Source: Streptomyces albicerus
GTDB lineage: Bacteria; Actinomycetota; Actinomycetes; Streptomycetales; Streptomycetaceae
Length of the DNA: 64,000 nt
Reading direction: 5' to 3'
NCBI RefSeq assembly: GCF_008905045.1
Contig: NZ_VWMY01000028.1
Location: 37,676 to 101,675 of the forward strand
The notes under the pieces were generated by a model. That model searched no databases and had not been told where the DNA came from. It saw nothing but the letters and a program-made list of their open reading frames with translations. Below are positions 8,972 to 16,802 of this stretch, one piece after another (positions within the stretch are counted from its first letter, which is position 1; each line of letters opens with the position of its first letter). A program made the position numbers and the translations under genes.

Positions 8972-10605
8972 GCACCGGGACAACCGGGACCACCGCGACC
9001 GCTTCCACCGCTTCCACCACTTCCGTCACTCCCGTCGTCGTACGGCTCAAGCTGTCCCTGCTGCGCAACGGCCTGCGGCAGTCGGCCGGGCGGCGGGCCG
9101 CGTACGTGGCGTCGCTCGTCGTCGTGCTGCTCTTCGCCGCGCTCCAGCTCATCGGCCTGATCGCGCTGCGCGGCAACACCCACGCCATGACCGTGACGGT
9201 GCTGCTCACGGCCGTACTGGCGCTCGGCTGGGCCGTGATGCCGCTCTTCTTCCCCGGCGGCGACGAGACGCTCGACCCGACGCGCCTGGTGATGCTGCCG
9301 CTGCGCCCGCAGCCGCTCGTACGCGCCCTGCTGGCGGCCTCCTTGGTGGGCATAGGGCCGCTGTTCACACTGTGCCTGCTCGTCGGGTCCGTGATCTCGA
9401 TGGCGCACGGAGCGGCGGCGTACGTCACCGGAGTCGTCGCCGTCGTCCTCGCGCTCCTCGTGTGCGTGGCCCTCGCGCGTGCGGTCGCGGCCGCCAACAT
9501 CCGCCTCCTGACCAGCCGGAAGGGCCGCGATCTCGCCGTACTGAGCGGTCTGGTGATCGCCGTGGGGGCACAGCTCGTCAACTTCGGGGCGCAGAAGCTC
9601 GGTTCGTCCGGCCTGTCCACGCTGGACCCGGCGGCGGACGTACTGCGCTGGGTGCCGCCGGCGTCGGCGCTCGGCGCGGTGGACTCCGTCAGCGAGGGCT
9701 CGTACGCCGTCGGGGTCGCCCAGCTCGCCCTGAGCGGTCTGGCGTTGGCGGTGCTCCTTGCCTTCTGGCAGCGGAGTCTGACCCGGCTGATGACGTCGCC
9801 GGACGGTTCGACGCTGCAGGCCGCCGAGCCCGCTCGGGACAAGGCGGGCCGCTCCTCCGGGCTCGGGCGGCTGCTGCCCGCGGGGCGCACGGGCACGGTG
9901 ATGGAGCGCAGCCTGCGGTACGTGTGGCGGGATCCGAAGACGAAGGCCGCGTGGGTGACCTCGCTCGCGATCGGGCTGATCGTGCCGCTGTTCAACGCGT
10001 TGCAGGGCACCGGCTCGATCTATTTCGCGTGCTTCGCCGCGGGGATGCTCGGCATCCAGATGTACAACCAGTTCGGGCAGGACACCTCCGCGTTCTGGAT
10101 GGTCGCGATGACGATCTCGTCCACGCGGGACGCGTACGTCGAACTGCGGGGGCGGGCGTTGGCGCTCCTGGTGATCACCCTCCCGTACGCGACCCTCGTC
10201 ACCGTCCTCACGACGGCGATGCTCGGTGACTGGCCCGCCCTGCCCGAAGTGCTCGGCCTGTCGTTCGCGCTGCTCGGCGCGATGCTGGCGACCGGCGCCT
10301 GGTCCTCCGCCCGCTTCCCGTACTCGATCCCGCAGGAGGGCTACAAGAACGTGGCTCCCGGGCAGGCCGGCCTGGCCTGGATCTCGATCTTCGGCGGCAT
10401 GGTCTCGGCGGCGCTGCTGTGCGCGCCCGTCATCACCCTCACCATCTGGCTGAACGTCTCGGCGGACGGGGAGGACTGGACGTGGCTGCTGCTGCCGCTC
10501 GGGACCGCGTACGGCGCGCTGCTCACCCTGGCGGGACTGCGACTCGCCGCACCGCGAACGGCGCGGCGGCTGCCGGAGATCCTGGCGGCGGTGAGTAAGG
10601 GCTGA
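8968..10605 (+). CDS. ABC transporter membrane protein, probable partner of the preceding ATPase
   Basis: 545 residues with about 12 hydrophobic segments, among them VASLVVVLLFAALQLIGLI, GIGPLFTLCLLVGS and WLLLPLGTAYGALLTLAGLRL. The large central loop and paired membrane blocks resemble ABC-2-type exporters. The N-terminus is a Thr-rich tail of about 20 residues. Start ATG 8968 overlaps the ATPase stop by 4 bp. The substrate is not evident from sequence. Confidence 0.87.
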   Translation: MSTGTTGTTATASTASTTSVTPVVVRLKLSLLRNGLRQSAGRRAAYVASLVVVLLFAALQLIGLIALRGNTHAMTVTVLLTAVLALGWAVMPLFFPGGDETLDPTRLVMLPLRPQPLVRALLAASLVGIGPLFTLCLLVGSVISMAHGAAAYVTGVVAVVLALLVCVALARAVAAANIRLLTSRKGRDLAVLSGLVIAVGAQLVNFGAQKLGSSGLSTLDPAADVLRWVPPASALGAVDSVSEGSYAVGVAQLALSGLALAVLLAFWQRSLTRLMTSPDGSTLQAAEPARDKAGRSSGLGRLLPAGRTGTVMERSLRYVWRDPKTKAAWVTSLAIGLIVPLFNALQGTGSIYFACFAAGMLGIQMYNQFGQDTSAFWMVAMTISSTRDAYVELRGRALALLVITLPYATLVTVLTTAMLGDWPALPEVLGLSFALLGAMLATGAWSSARFPYSIPQEGYKNVAPGQAGLAWISIFGGMVSAALLCAPVITLTIWLNVSADGEDWTWLLLPLGTAYGALLTLAGLRLAAPRTARRLPEILAAVSKG

Positions 10606-10717
10606 GGCAGGCCTGCGCCCCCCGCGCCCTTAGGGGCGCGGGGAACTGCGCGACCAGCCACAACCCACCCGCAGACAATGACCAACCGCGGTTCAACGGA
10701 GCTCTTTCCAGGCACCT
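10606..10717 (+). repeat. Dispersed intergenic repeat, copy 3
   Basis: Core GGGGCGCGGGGAACTGCGCG then ACCAGCCAC, an ACCCGCAG unit, and AGCGGAGCGC against the hydrolase stop. The segment CCGCGCCC-TTAG-GGGCGCGG (about 10622-10641) forms a perfect hairpin and could terminate transcription from both sides. Confidence 0.75.
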
Positions 10718-11635
10718 CTAGCGGAGCGCCTCGTCCAGGAACGGCTCGACCGCCGCGCGCCAAGCGTCCGGCTGGTCGTAGTGCACGAGGTGACCCGCCT
10801 CGGCCACCTCCGCGTACCGGCCGTCGGGCAGGACGCGGACCATCTCCTGGGACTCGGCCCGGCCGAGCTCGCCGTCGAGGCCGCGGACGACGAGGGCGGG
10901 GCACCGGACCTGGGTCAGCTCCTCCCAGTGCGCGTCGTACACCCACGTCTCGCGGGACTTGAGCATCTGCTCGGGCTCGAAGACCGGGCGCCAGCCGTCC
11001 TCGGACTCGGCCATCACCTCGGCGTAGAACTCACCGCGCGACGGGCTCGGGCGCTCCACCCAGGGGTCGTCCTCGCCGAACCACTTCCGTACGTCGGCGA
11101 GTGTGGCGAACGGGACCGGCCAGGCCTTGAACCAGTCCTCCCACTCGCGCTGCGAGGCGGCCCCCAGCGCCGAGGCCCGCATGTCGCAGATGACCAGGCC
11201 GCGCACGAGGTCGGGTCGCTTGGCCGCGAGCTGCCAGGCGGTCAGGGCGCCCATCGCGTGGCCGATGAGGACGGCCGGGGCGAGGCCGAGCTGTTCGAGG
11301 GCGGCCTCGGCGTCCTCGACGTACGCCCCACGGGTGTAGGACGCCTCCGGCGGCTTCTCGCTCTGGCCGTGGCCCCGCTGGTCGAGCGCCACGGCTCGGT
11401 ACCGCTCGGCGAGCCACCGGGCCGTGGGCGCCCAGTGCGAGGCGCGGCCCATGAGCCCGTGCAATAACAGCACGCCGGGCGCGCGCTCGATCTCCCCGGT
11501 CCTGGTCCTGGACGGATCGCCCTTCGGCGGATCGCCCTTCGGATCGGCCTTGGGATCGGCCTTGGGAGGATCGGCGAACTCCCAGGCGGCGAGGCGGACG
11601 CCGCCCGCACCGGTCACGTCGATGCGCCGCACCAT
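10718..11635 (-). CDS. Alpha/beta hydrolase-fold protein lacking the nucleophile Ser
   Basis: 305 residues with the alpha/beta hydrolase core: oxyanion-hole LLLHGLMGRASHW, then DQRGHGQS, and the catalytic-type His in AEAGHLVHY. The nucleophile elbow, normally G-x-S-x-G, reads GHAMG (Ala at residue 127), so classic serine-hydrolase chemistry is unlikely unless another residue substitutes. Between the first strands is a lysine- and aspartate-rich insert made of short repeats (residues 22-41). Start ATG 11635 has an AAGGGGGG ribosome site upstream; the frame is open to 11761 without one. Confidence 0.88.
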   Translation of the reverse strand: MVRRIDVTGAGGVRLAAWEFADPPKADPKADPKGDPPKGDPSRTRTGEIERAPGVLLLHGLMGRASHWAPTARWLAERYRAVALDQRGHGQSEKPPEASYTRGAYVEDAEAALEQLGLAPAVLIGHAMGALTAWQLAAKRPDLVRGLVICDMRASALGAASQREWEDWFKAWPVPFATLADVRKWFGEDDPWVERPSPSRGEFYAEVMAESEDGWRPVFEPEQMLKSRETWVYDAHWEELTQVRCPALVVRGLDGELGRAESQEMVRVLPDGRYAEVAEAGHLVHYDQPDAWRAAVEPFLDEALR

Positions 11636-12191
11636 ACGTTGGCACCCCCCTTGATCCGCTCGGCCGGGTCGTCCCACGCGAGCCGGCCGGTCCACTCGTA
11701 CCGCTGGTCGTACCGCTGCTCCTACTGGCTGTTCCTGCGTAATCCGTGGTGGTTCCGTCACTCACACGCTATCGAATAGGCGTTCGAAAGTGAGGTCTCT
11801 TGGCGGTAACACCCCACCTTCGAGTGACCTCGCTCAAGGATTGACCGCCGCCGCCCAGGGGAGATCTTCAACGGGAGGCGGGCCGCTCGGGGAAAACGGT
11901 CCGAAGGGGATGACCCTGGGAGCTCGGGGCTCCGGGTCAGCACAGGGGAGGACAGGCCCCGGCGCCTCAGGGCGCCGGGGCCCACCTCATGTCCGCGGCA
12001 CATCCTCCCGCCCCCTCCCCGACCGCGCGCCGGCGCCGCTGCCGCCACGGTCAAGAGCCCTCAGGTCATATGCCTCTCGCGACAGCCTCGCACGCAAACG
12101 GCCCGGCCGCTGCGATTCCGCCCACTGAATCTTCGTTTCTGGGGGAACTGCGAGGTGGGACAACTGGGGGGTGCGTTACGGGAGTTGACGG
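11636..12191. other. Long intergenic region downstream of dmdR1
   Basis: About 550 bp between the hydrolase start and the dmdR1 stop. It contains the hydrolase promoter side (11640-11800) and one strong hairpin at 11955-11982. The long frames here read across both strands with no start signals and no recognisable protein, and I regard them as non-coding. Confidence 0.6.
11955..11982. terminator. Perfect hairpin, probable terminator
   Basis: Arms GGCCCCGGCGCC and GGCGCCGGGGCC pair over 12 bp around the loop TCAG. It lies about 210 bp beyond the dmdR1 stop and may end that transcript; there is no T-run, which is usual in Streptomyces. Confidence 0.65.
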
Positions 12192-12884
12192 CTACCGCTT
12201 GGCCACGAACACGTGGGACGCGACGTCCGACTCCAACTCGGCAGCCTCACCGCCACTGCCCACAAGCACCCCACCCGCAGACTCCGTAACGCTGACCACG
12301 GACCCGGGCTGCACGCCCGCCCTCCGCAGCGTGTACATCAACTGCGCATCCGTCTGGATCGGCTCACCGATCCGACGAACGACGACCGTCTTGCCGTCGA
12401 GCCCCGGATCGAGGTCGGCCAGCGAAACCATGCCGGCGTCCAGGAACGGGTCCGCCCCGTCCTTCTCGCCCAGCTCCTCCAGGCCCGGGATCGGGTTCCC
12501 GTACGGCGACTCGGTCGGGTGGCGCAGCAGCTCCAGCACCCGCCGCTCCACCGCCTCGCTCATCACGTGCTCCCAGCGGCACGCCTCGGCGTGCACCTGC
12601 TCCCACTCCAGACCGATCACGTCGACGAGCAGACACTCGGCGAGACGGTGCTTGCGCATCACGCGCGTGGCCAGCCGACGGCCCTCCTCCGTGAGCTCCA
12701 GGTGCCGGTCGCTGGCGACCGCCACCAGGCCGTCGCGCTCCATCCGCGCCACGGTCTGGCTGACCGTCGGCCCGCTCTGGTCGAGCCGCTCGGCGATACG
12801 GGCGCGCATGGGGACCACACCTTCCTCCTCCAGCTCGAGGATGGTGCGGAGATACATCTCCGTGGTGTCGATCAGTCCGGACAT
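12192..12884 (-). CDS. dmdR1: Iron-dependent repressor DmdR1 (DtxR/IdeR family)
   Basis: 230 residues. With Fe2+ bound it represses siderophore and other iron genes by binding iron boxes. An N-terminal winged helix (residues 1-72, QSGPTVSQTVARMERDGL) is followed by the metal and dimer domain (73-140) and an SH3-like C-terminal domain (about 148-230). All DtxR-type metal ligands I can place are kept: Met10, His79, Glu83, His98, Cys102, Glu105 and His106. Start ATG 12884. I see no iron box in its own upstream region. S. coelicolor dmdR1 is reported to be overlapped on the opposite strand by the gene adm, and long antisense frames are present here too. Confidence 0.95.
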   Translation of the reverse strand: MSGLIDTTEMYLRTILELEEEGVVPMRARIAERLDQSGPTVSQTVARMERDGLVAVASDRHLELTEEGRRLATRVMRKHRLAECLLVDVIGLEWEQVHAEACRWEHVMSEAVERRVLELLRHPTESPYGNPIPGLEELGEKDGADPFLDAGMVSLADLDPGLDGKTVVVRRIGEPIQTDAQLMYTLRRAGVQPGSVVSVTESAGGVLVGSGGEAAELESDVASHVFVAKR

Positions 12885-12917
12885 ACGTGCCCCTCGATTA
12901 GCTCTGCCGGAGGCTGA
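12213..12917 (+). CDS. Antisense open frame covering dmdR1 (possible Adm counterpart)
   Basis: A GTG-started frame of 234 codons lies exactly opposite dmdR1; a second, longer frame (11989-12972) overlaps it in another phase. The product is rich in Arg, His and Gln with no recognisable domain, and no ribosome site precedes the GTG. High-GC genes normally produce such shadows, and I would reject it except that an antiparallel gene, adm, overlapping dmdR1 has been reported in S. coelicolor. Which frame corresponds to it cannot be decided here. Confidence 0.25.
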   Translation: MGRDVRLQLGSLTATAHKHPTRRLRNADHGPGLHARPPQRVHQLRIRLDRLTDPTNDDRLAVEPRIEVGQRNHAGVQERVRPVLLAQLLQARDRVPVRRLGRVAQQLQHPPLHRLAHHVLPAARLGVHLLPLQTDHVDEQTLGETVLAHHARGQPTALLRELQVPVAGDRHQAVALHPRHGLADRRPALVEPLGDTGAHGDHTFLLQLEDGAEIHLRGVDQSGHTCPSISSAGG

Positions 12918-13091
12918 GTGGCTCACCGGCGTGTGCGCTGGCCCTGGCACCAATTCTGACGCATCCCACTGACAACCGTGCCGCGCCGTTGAAACCACGT
13001 CGTTACGAGTACCTGCGCGGACGGACGGGCCCGGGGCTCGGCCGGGCGGGGACGGGGCCCTCAGCACCCAGTGTCGCCCCCCGTGGCCGTA

Positions 13092-13121
13092 TTGACACGG
13101 CACTGGTCCAGACCGCAACGT
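13092..13121 (+). promoter_or_regulatory. Predicted housekeeping promoter of the SIS gene
   Basis: TTGACA (13092-13097), an 18-bp spacer and CAACGT (13116-13121). The -35 is perfect; the -10 is weak. It lies 45 bp before the start codon, leaving room for the ribosome site. Confidence 0.45.
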
Positions 13122-13166
13122 GATCCGCGACACGACAGGGGCCACGACAGGAGAAGGGCTTCGCCG

Positions 13167-13922
13167 ATGAGCGACAGCACGCTGGCCGGGCAGTTCTTCG
13201 ACGCCGCGATCGGCCTGCTGCAGCGGGTGCGGGACGAGGAGGCCGGAAACGTCGAGGCCGCCGGCACCCTGATCGCCGACACCGTCGCCGACGGCGGACG
13301 GCTCTTCGCCTTCGGCGCCGGGCACTCCTCGCTGGCCGCGCAGGACCTCGTCTACCGGGCGGGCAGCCTCGCGCTGATGAACCTGCTCGCCGTACCGGGC
13401 GCCGTCGGCGTCGACGTCATGCCCGCGACGCTGGGTTCCGCCCTGGAACGAGTCGACGGCCTGGCGAGCGCGGTCCTCGACTCCAGCCCGGCCCGCTCCG
13501 GCGACCTCCTGGTGATCGTCTCCCTGTCCGGGCGCAACTCCCTGCCTGTCGAGATGGCGATGCACGCCCGCGACCTCGGCCTCAAGGTCATCGGGGTCAC
13601 CTCGGTCGCGTACGCCTCCGAGACGAAGTCCCGGCACTCCTCGGGGACCTACCTGAAGGACCACTGCGACGTCGTCCTCGACTCGAAGATCGCGATCGGC
13701 GACGCGGTACTCACCCTGGACACCATCCCGGCACCCTTCGCCTCCGCCTCCACGGTCGTCACGTCGGCCCTCCTCCAGGCGGTCATGGCCACCGCGGCGG
13801 GCACCCTCGCGGACCGCGGCATCGAGCCCCCGCTGCTGCGCTCGGGCAACGTGGACGGGGGCCACGAGTGGAACGGGCGCGTGTTCGAGGAGTACGCGGA
13901 CCGGATCTTCTACTGGCGCTGA
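13167..13922 (+). CDS. SIS (sugar isomerase) domain protein, UPF0309 family
   Basis: 251 residues with one SIS domain that binds phosphosugars: FAFGAGHSS near the N-terminus and VIVSLSGRNSLPVEMA in the second sugar-phosphate loop. The family is uncharacterised; partners such as amino-sugar kinases or deacetylases are common elsewhere, but none is adjacent here. It ends HEWNGRVFEEYADRIFYWR. Start ATG 13167 has ACAGGAGAAGGG just upstream and a plausible promoter at 13092. Divergent from dmdR1. Confidence 0.9.
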   Translation: MSDSTLAGQFFDAAIGLLQRVRDEEAGNVEAAGTLIADTVADGGRLFAFGAGHSSLAAQDLVYRAGSLALMNLLAVPGAVGVDVMPATLGSALERVDGLASAVLDSSPARSGDLLVIVSLSGRNSLPVEMAMHARDLGLKVIGVTSVAYASETKSRHSSGTYLKDHCDVVLDSKIAIGDAVLTLDTIPAPFASASTVVTSALLQAVMATAAGTLADRGIEPPLLRSGNVDGGHEWNGRVFEEYADRIFYWR

Positions 13923-13989
13923 GAGCTGTCCGGCTGACAGCCTGCTGGATGAGGGGCTTCAGGCTGAGGGGCTTCTGGTTGAGGGCCTT

Positions 13990-15375
13990 CTAAGGGCGCC
14001 GCTCCAGCACCCCCGCCAGGTCCAGCGCCGTCGCGATCCGTACCGCGACATCCTCCGCGTACGTCGCGTCGGCCCGCTCGAACTGCGTACGGCTGGCGCC
14101 TCGCAGGAACGTGACGACGCCCAGGGTGCGGCCCCGGCTGCGCAGGACCGCGCACAGGGCGTGCACCGAGTCCGCGGGCCACTGACGGGCGACGGCCCAC
14201 TCGCGGGCGCGCTCGGGAGTGGTCGCCCCCGCGCTGGCCCGTACGGACCCGATCCGCTCGACGCACTGGAGAGCGGGATGCCCCTCCGTGTACCGCACGG
14301 GCAGCCCCGCCCGGCCCGCGGGCAGACTCGGGCCCGGCGCACCGGACGGCGTGGCGGCGGCCCGTACGAGCCGTACCGGACCCTCGCCGTCGGGCACGGC
14401 GCCCCCGGCCACCAAGTCGATCAACGCGTGATCGGCGAAGCCCGCCAGCGCGAAGTCCAGGTGGACGCTCGCCGCCTCCGCCGGGTCCTCGCACTCGGCC
14501 GCGGCACGGGCGGCCCGGTGCAGCTGATTGGCCCGGAACCGCAGCAGCGCCGCCTCCTGCTCGGTCTGCTTACTCTCGGTCACGTCCTGGAAGAGCCACC
14601 CGACACCCAGCGGAACCGGTTCTTCCGCGAGCGGCGAGGCGAGCCGAAGGAAACCGCTGCGCCAGCACCGCCGCTGCTCGCCCTCCGCCGTCCGCACCGT
14701 CACCCACATCTCCGCGGGCGCCGGCGGCGCCCCCTCCGCGAGGACGTGCGTGAGCGCGCTCTCCAGCTCCTCCACGCCCTGCGCGAGCAACTCACCCAGG
14801 GGGCGCCCCAGTACCGCCGTACGCCCCGTCCCGAGCGCGCGCGCCGCATGCGCGTTGACCACGGCGGGCCGCAGATCCGCGTCGACGAGTACGACACCCC
14901 ACGAGGCGTCGTCGAACAGCGCCTCGCTCAGCGCGATCGACCGCTCCAGATCTATCTGCGCGTGCACCTCGCTGAACGCGCAGTACACCCCGGCCGGCTT
15001 CCCGTCGGGACCCGGCACCGCGGCCGACTGCGTCCGTACGAGCACCCGCCCGCCGTCCTTGGTGAGCAGCGCGAACTCATGGACCTGCCGTCCCGGCGAA
15101 CGCATCGCGGACAGCAGCCGCCCCTCGACCTCCTCGGCGTCCGCGGTCCGCACGGCCCACCCGGCGAACCCGTGCCGCCCGACCGCTTCCTCCGCGGTCC
15201 AGCCGAGAATCCGCTCCGCCTCCCGGTTCCAGTGCGTCACCACTCCATCGGCGTCGAACGCGCACAATGCCGCGTCCATCCCGTCGAGCAGAGCGGCGAG
15301 CAGATCGGCCCCGTCCCGCTCGGGCTCCTGCGGCCCGAGCTCGTCCGTGGTCCCACTACGCCGGGAAGCACTCAC
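13990..15375 (-). CDS. PAS-PAS-GAF sensory protein without an output domain
   Basis: 461 residues. The first PAS domain (about 25-140) contains ALCAFDADGVVTHWNREAERI and the following PAC-type strand; a second PAS-like domain spans about 145-270 (VVLVDADLRPAVVNAHAARAL, then LFQDVTESK). A short helical linker leads to a GAF-like domain (about 290-455). Streptomyces relatives usually continue into a PP2C phosphatase or kinase; here the protein stops after GAF (DLAGVLERRP), so it can only act through a partner. Start GTG 15375, with GGGGG about 12 nt upstream. Convergent with the SIS gene. Confidence 0.88.
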   Translation of the reverse strand: MSASRRSGTTDELGPQEPERDGADLLAALLDGMDAALCAFDADGVVTHWNREAERILGWTAEEAVGRHGFAGWAVRTADAEEVEGRLLSAMRSPGRQVHEFALLTKDGGRVLVRTQSAAVPGPDGKPAGVYCAFSEVHAQIDLERSIALSEALFDDASWGVVLVDADLRPAVVNAHAARALGTGRTAVLGRPLGELLAQGVEELESALTHVLAEGAPPAPAEMWVTVRTAEGEQRRCWRSGFLRLASPLAEEPVPLGVGWLFQDVTESKQTEQEAALLRFRANQLHRAARAAAECEDPAEAASVHLDFALAGFADHALIDLVAGGAVPDGEGPVRLVRAAATPSGAPGPSLPAGRAGLPVRYTEGHPALQCVERIGSVRASAGATTPERAREWAVARQWPADSVHALCAVLRSRGRTLGVVTFLRGASRTQFERADATYAEDVAVRIATALDLAGVLERRP

Positions 15376-15533
15376 CTGGCACCCCCTGCAGGCCGTGTCG
15401 GCGTGTCCTGCGCGGTGTGCCCGCGCGTCTGATCACTCACTACGAATCACTCACTAGGAATCATTCAACTCGAACGTGACGCAGCCCACATCTGGTTCCC
15501 ACAAGATTGAGGAAATCGTTGTGTACGGCCACT

Positions 15534-16409
15534 TCAGGCTTCGTAGCGATCAGCACGCCGGTCGTCGAGTCGGTCCTCCGCCGGAGCCATGGCCGGGGCA
15601 GTGGCCAGGTCCGCGACGACGGCCGCATGGTCGGACGGCCAGACACCGTCGACAGGACCGTCGCCCGCACGACGCACGGCCCGCACACGGCCCAGGCCGC
15701 CCGGCCCCGGGGGCCCGACATGGATGTAGTCGATCCGAACACCCGGATCACCGACCCCGACGTACGGATTGGCCGCGTCCCAGGTGACCGCCGGCGCCGC
15801 CGGATCGGCGTACTCCCAGGCGTCGAGCAACACCTGTCCCGCCACCGCGGGAGCGGTCTTGTAGCCGCCGAACAGCCGTATCTCGTCCGAGTCCGGCCAC
15901 GCGTTGAAGTCACCGGTGACGACGGGCGGGAACGCCGTACCACCACGATGGGCCGCGACGAATCCCGCGAGTGCCCTGACCTGGTCACAACGCACGGCCG
16001 AGGCGTGAATGCCGGAGCTCAGGTGGGCGGTGAAGAACGGCACCTGGTGGCCCGGCGCGTCCAGCCGCGCGTACAACGCCAGCCGTCCGTCGTCCTCCCC
16101 CTCGGGCGCCGTCAGCCGCAGCACCGCCCGGCCCACGACGGGCCACCGACTGAGCACGGCATTACCGATGTCGACCACCGGATCCCCGACCCGCCGCCGC
16201 CACCGCTCGGGCGCGGGCGAGGCGGCCCACGCCCAGTGCAGACCCAGCTCCCCCGCAAGCCACTCCGCGAGATTCTCCCCACCCCGCGCCCACACCTCCT
16301 GCAGCCCCACAACATCGGGCTCCAGCTCCCGCAACACCCCGAGAACCGCCTTCCGCCGCTCCTCCCACGGCCCGAACCGCCACCACACGTTCCACGTCAC
16401 CACGCGCAT
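15534..16409 (-). CDS. Endonuclease/exonuclease/phosphatase-fold protein
   Basis: 291 residues of the EEP (DNase I-like) fold, a metal-dependent phosphodiesterase. Motifs in order: MRVVTWNVWWRFG, the metal-binding Glu in VGLQEVW, the catalytic His and Asn region PFFTAHLSS and VVTGDFNAWPDS, then RIDYIHVG and the closing WPSDHAAVVADL. All hallmark residues are present, so it should be active. No signal peptide is visible. Substrate (nucleic acid, phospholipid or sugar phosphate) cannot be read from sequence. Start ATG 16409. Confidence 0.92.
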   Translation of the reverse strand: MRVVTWNVWWRFGPWEERRKAVLGVLRELEPDVVGLQEVWARGGENLAEWLAGELGLHWAWAASPAPERWRRRVGDPVVDIGNAVLSRWPVVGRAVLRLTAPEGEDDGRLALYARLDAPGHQVPFFTAHLSSGIHASAVRCDQVRALAGFVAAHRGGTAFPPVVTGDFNAWPDSDEIRLFGGYKTAPAVAGQVLLDAWEYADPAAPAVTWDAANPYVGVGDPGVRIDYIHVGPPGPGGLGRVRAVRRAGDGPVDGVWPSDHAAVVADLATAPAMAPAEDRLDDRRADRYEA

Positions 16410-16802
16410 GGGTGCCCCGCCCTCCCCTGGACCGCGGGGCCGAGTGCGAGGCCCCGGTCCAGATCACCTGCTCCATACCGGTTCTGAAGCAGCACCTCAC
16501 TCTGCCTGCCCGGTGGAGCCCTCGCTCAGCTGCCCACCGCGGGGCTCTCCCTGTCCACGTTGCGTGAGGCGGCACTAGCAGCGAGATCGGTTGCGCGTTC
16601 GGGGAATGGGGTTGATTCGCACAGACGGGCGCTTTCGGGGGAATTCGGCCCGGGCAATTCGCTTGATCACTAGCGTAGCCATGCACCGAAGAGGGGAGGT
16701 CACTCGCTCCTCGGTCGAAAGCCGCAGCCTGCGCCGTCTGACGGACAGGCCGAGTGACCAGCCCAAGTCATCACGATTGCGAAAATCAGGGAGGTGCCCT
16801 CG
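16410..16802. other. Intergenic region upstream of the iscB locus, probable left flank/left end
   Basis: 393 bp with no supported gene. The part 16600-16680 is more AT-rich than its surroundings. An 11-bp palindrome CCGTCTGACGG lies at 16734-16744, and a strong ribosome site AGGGAGG lies at 16788-16794. An 8-bp match GATCGGTT occurs at 16585-16592 and again just beyond iscB at about 18471-18478. If this is an IS200/IS605-like element, its left end and the DNA that supplies the guide should be in this stretch. Confidence 0.45.

Noticed and set aside
7088..8983. Minus-strand frame continuing upstream of the NsdA-like gene for 630 codons
   Set aside because: It is the antisense of the prim-pol and ABC ATPase genes, which have clear motifs; no start signal.
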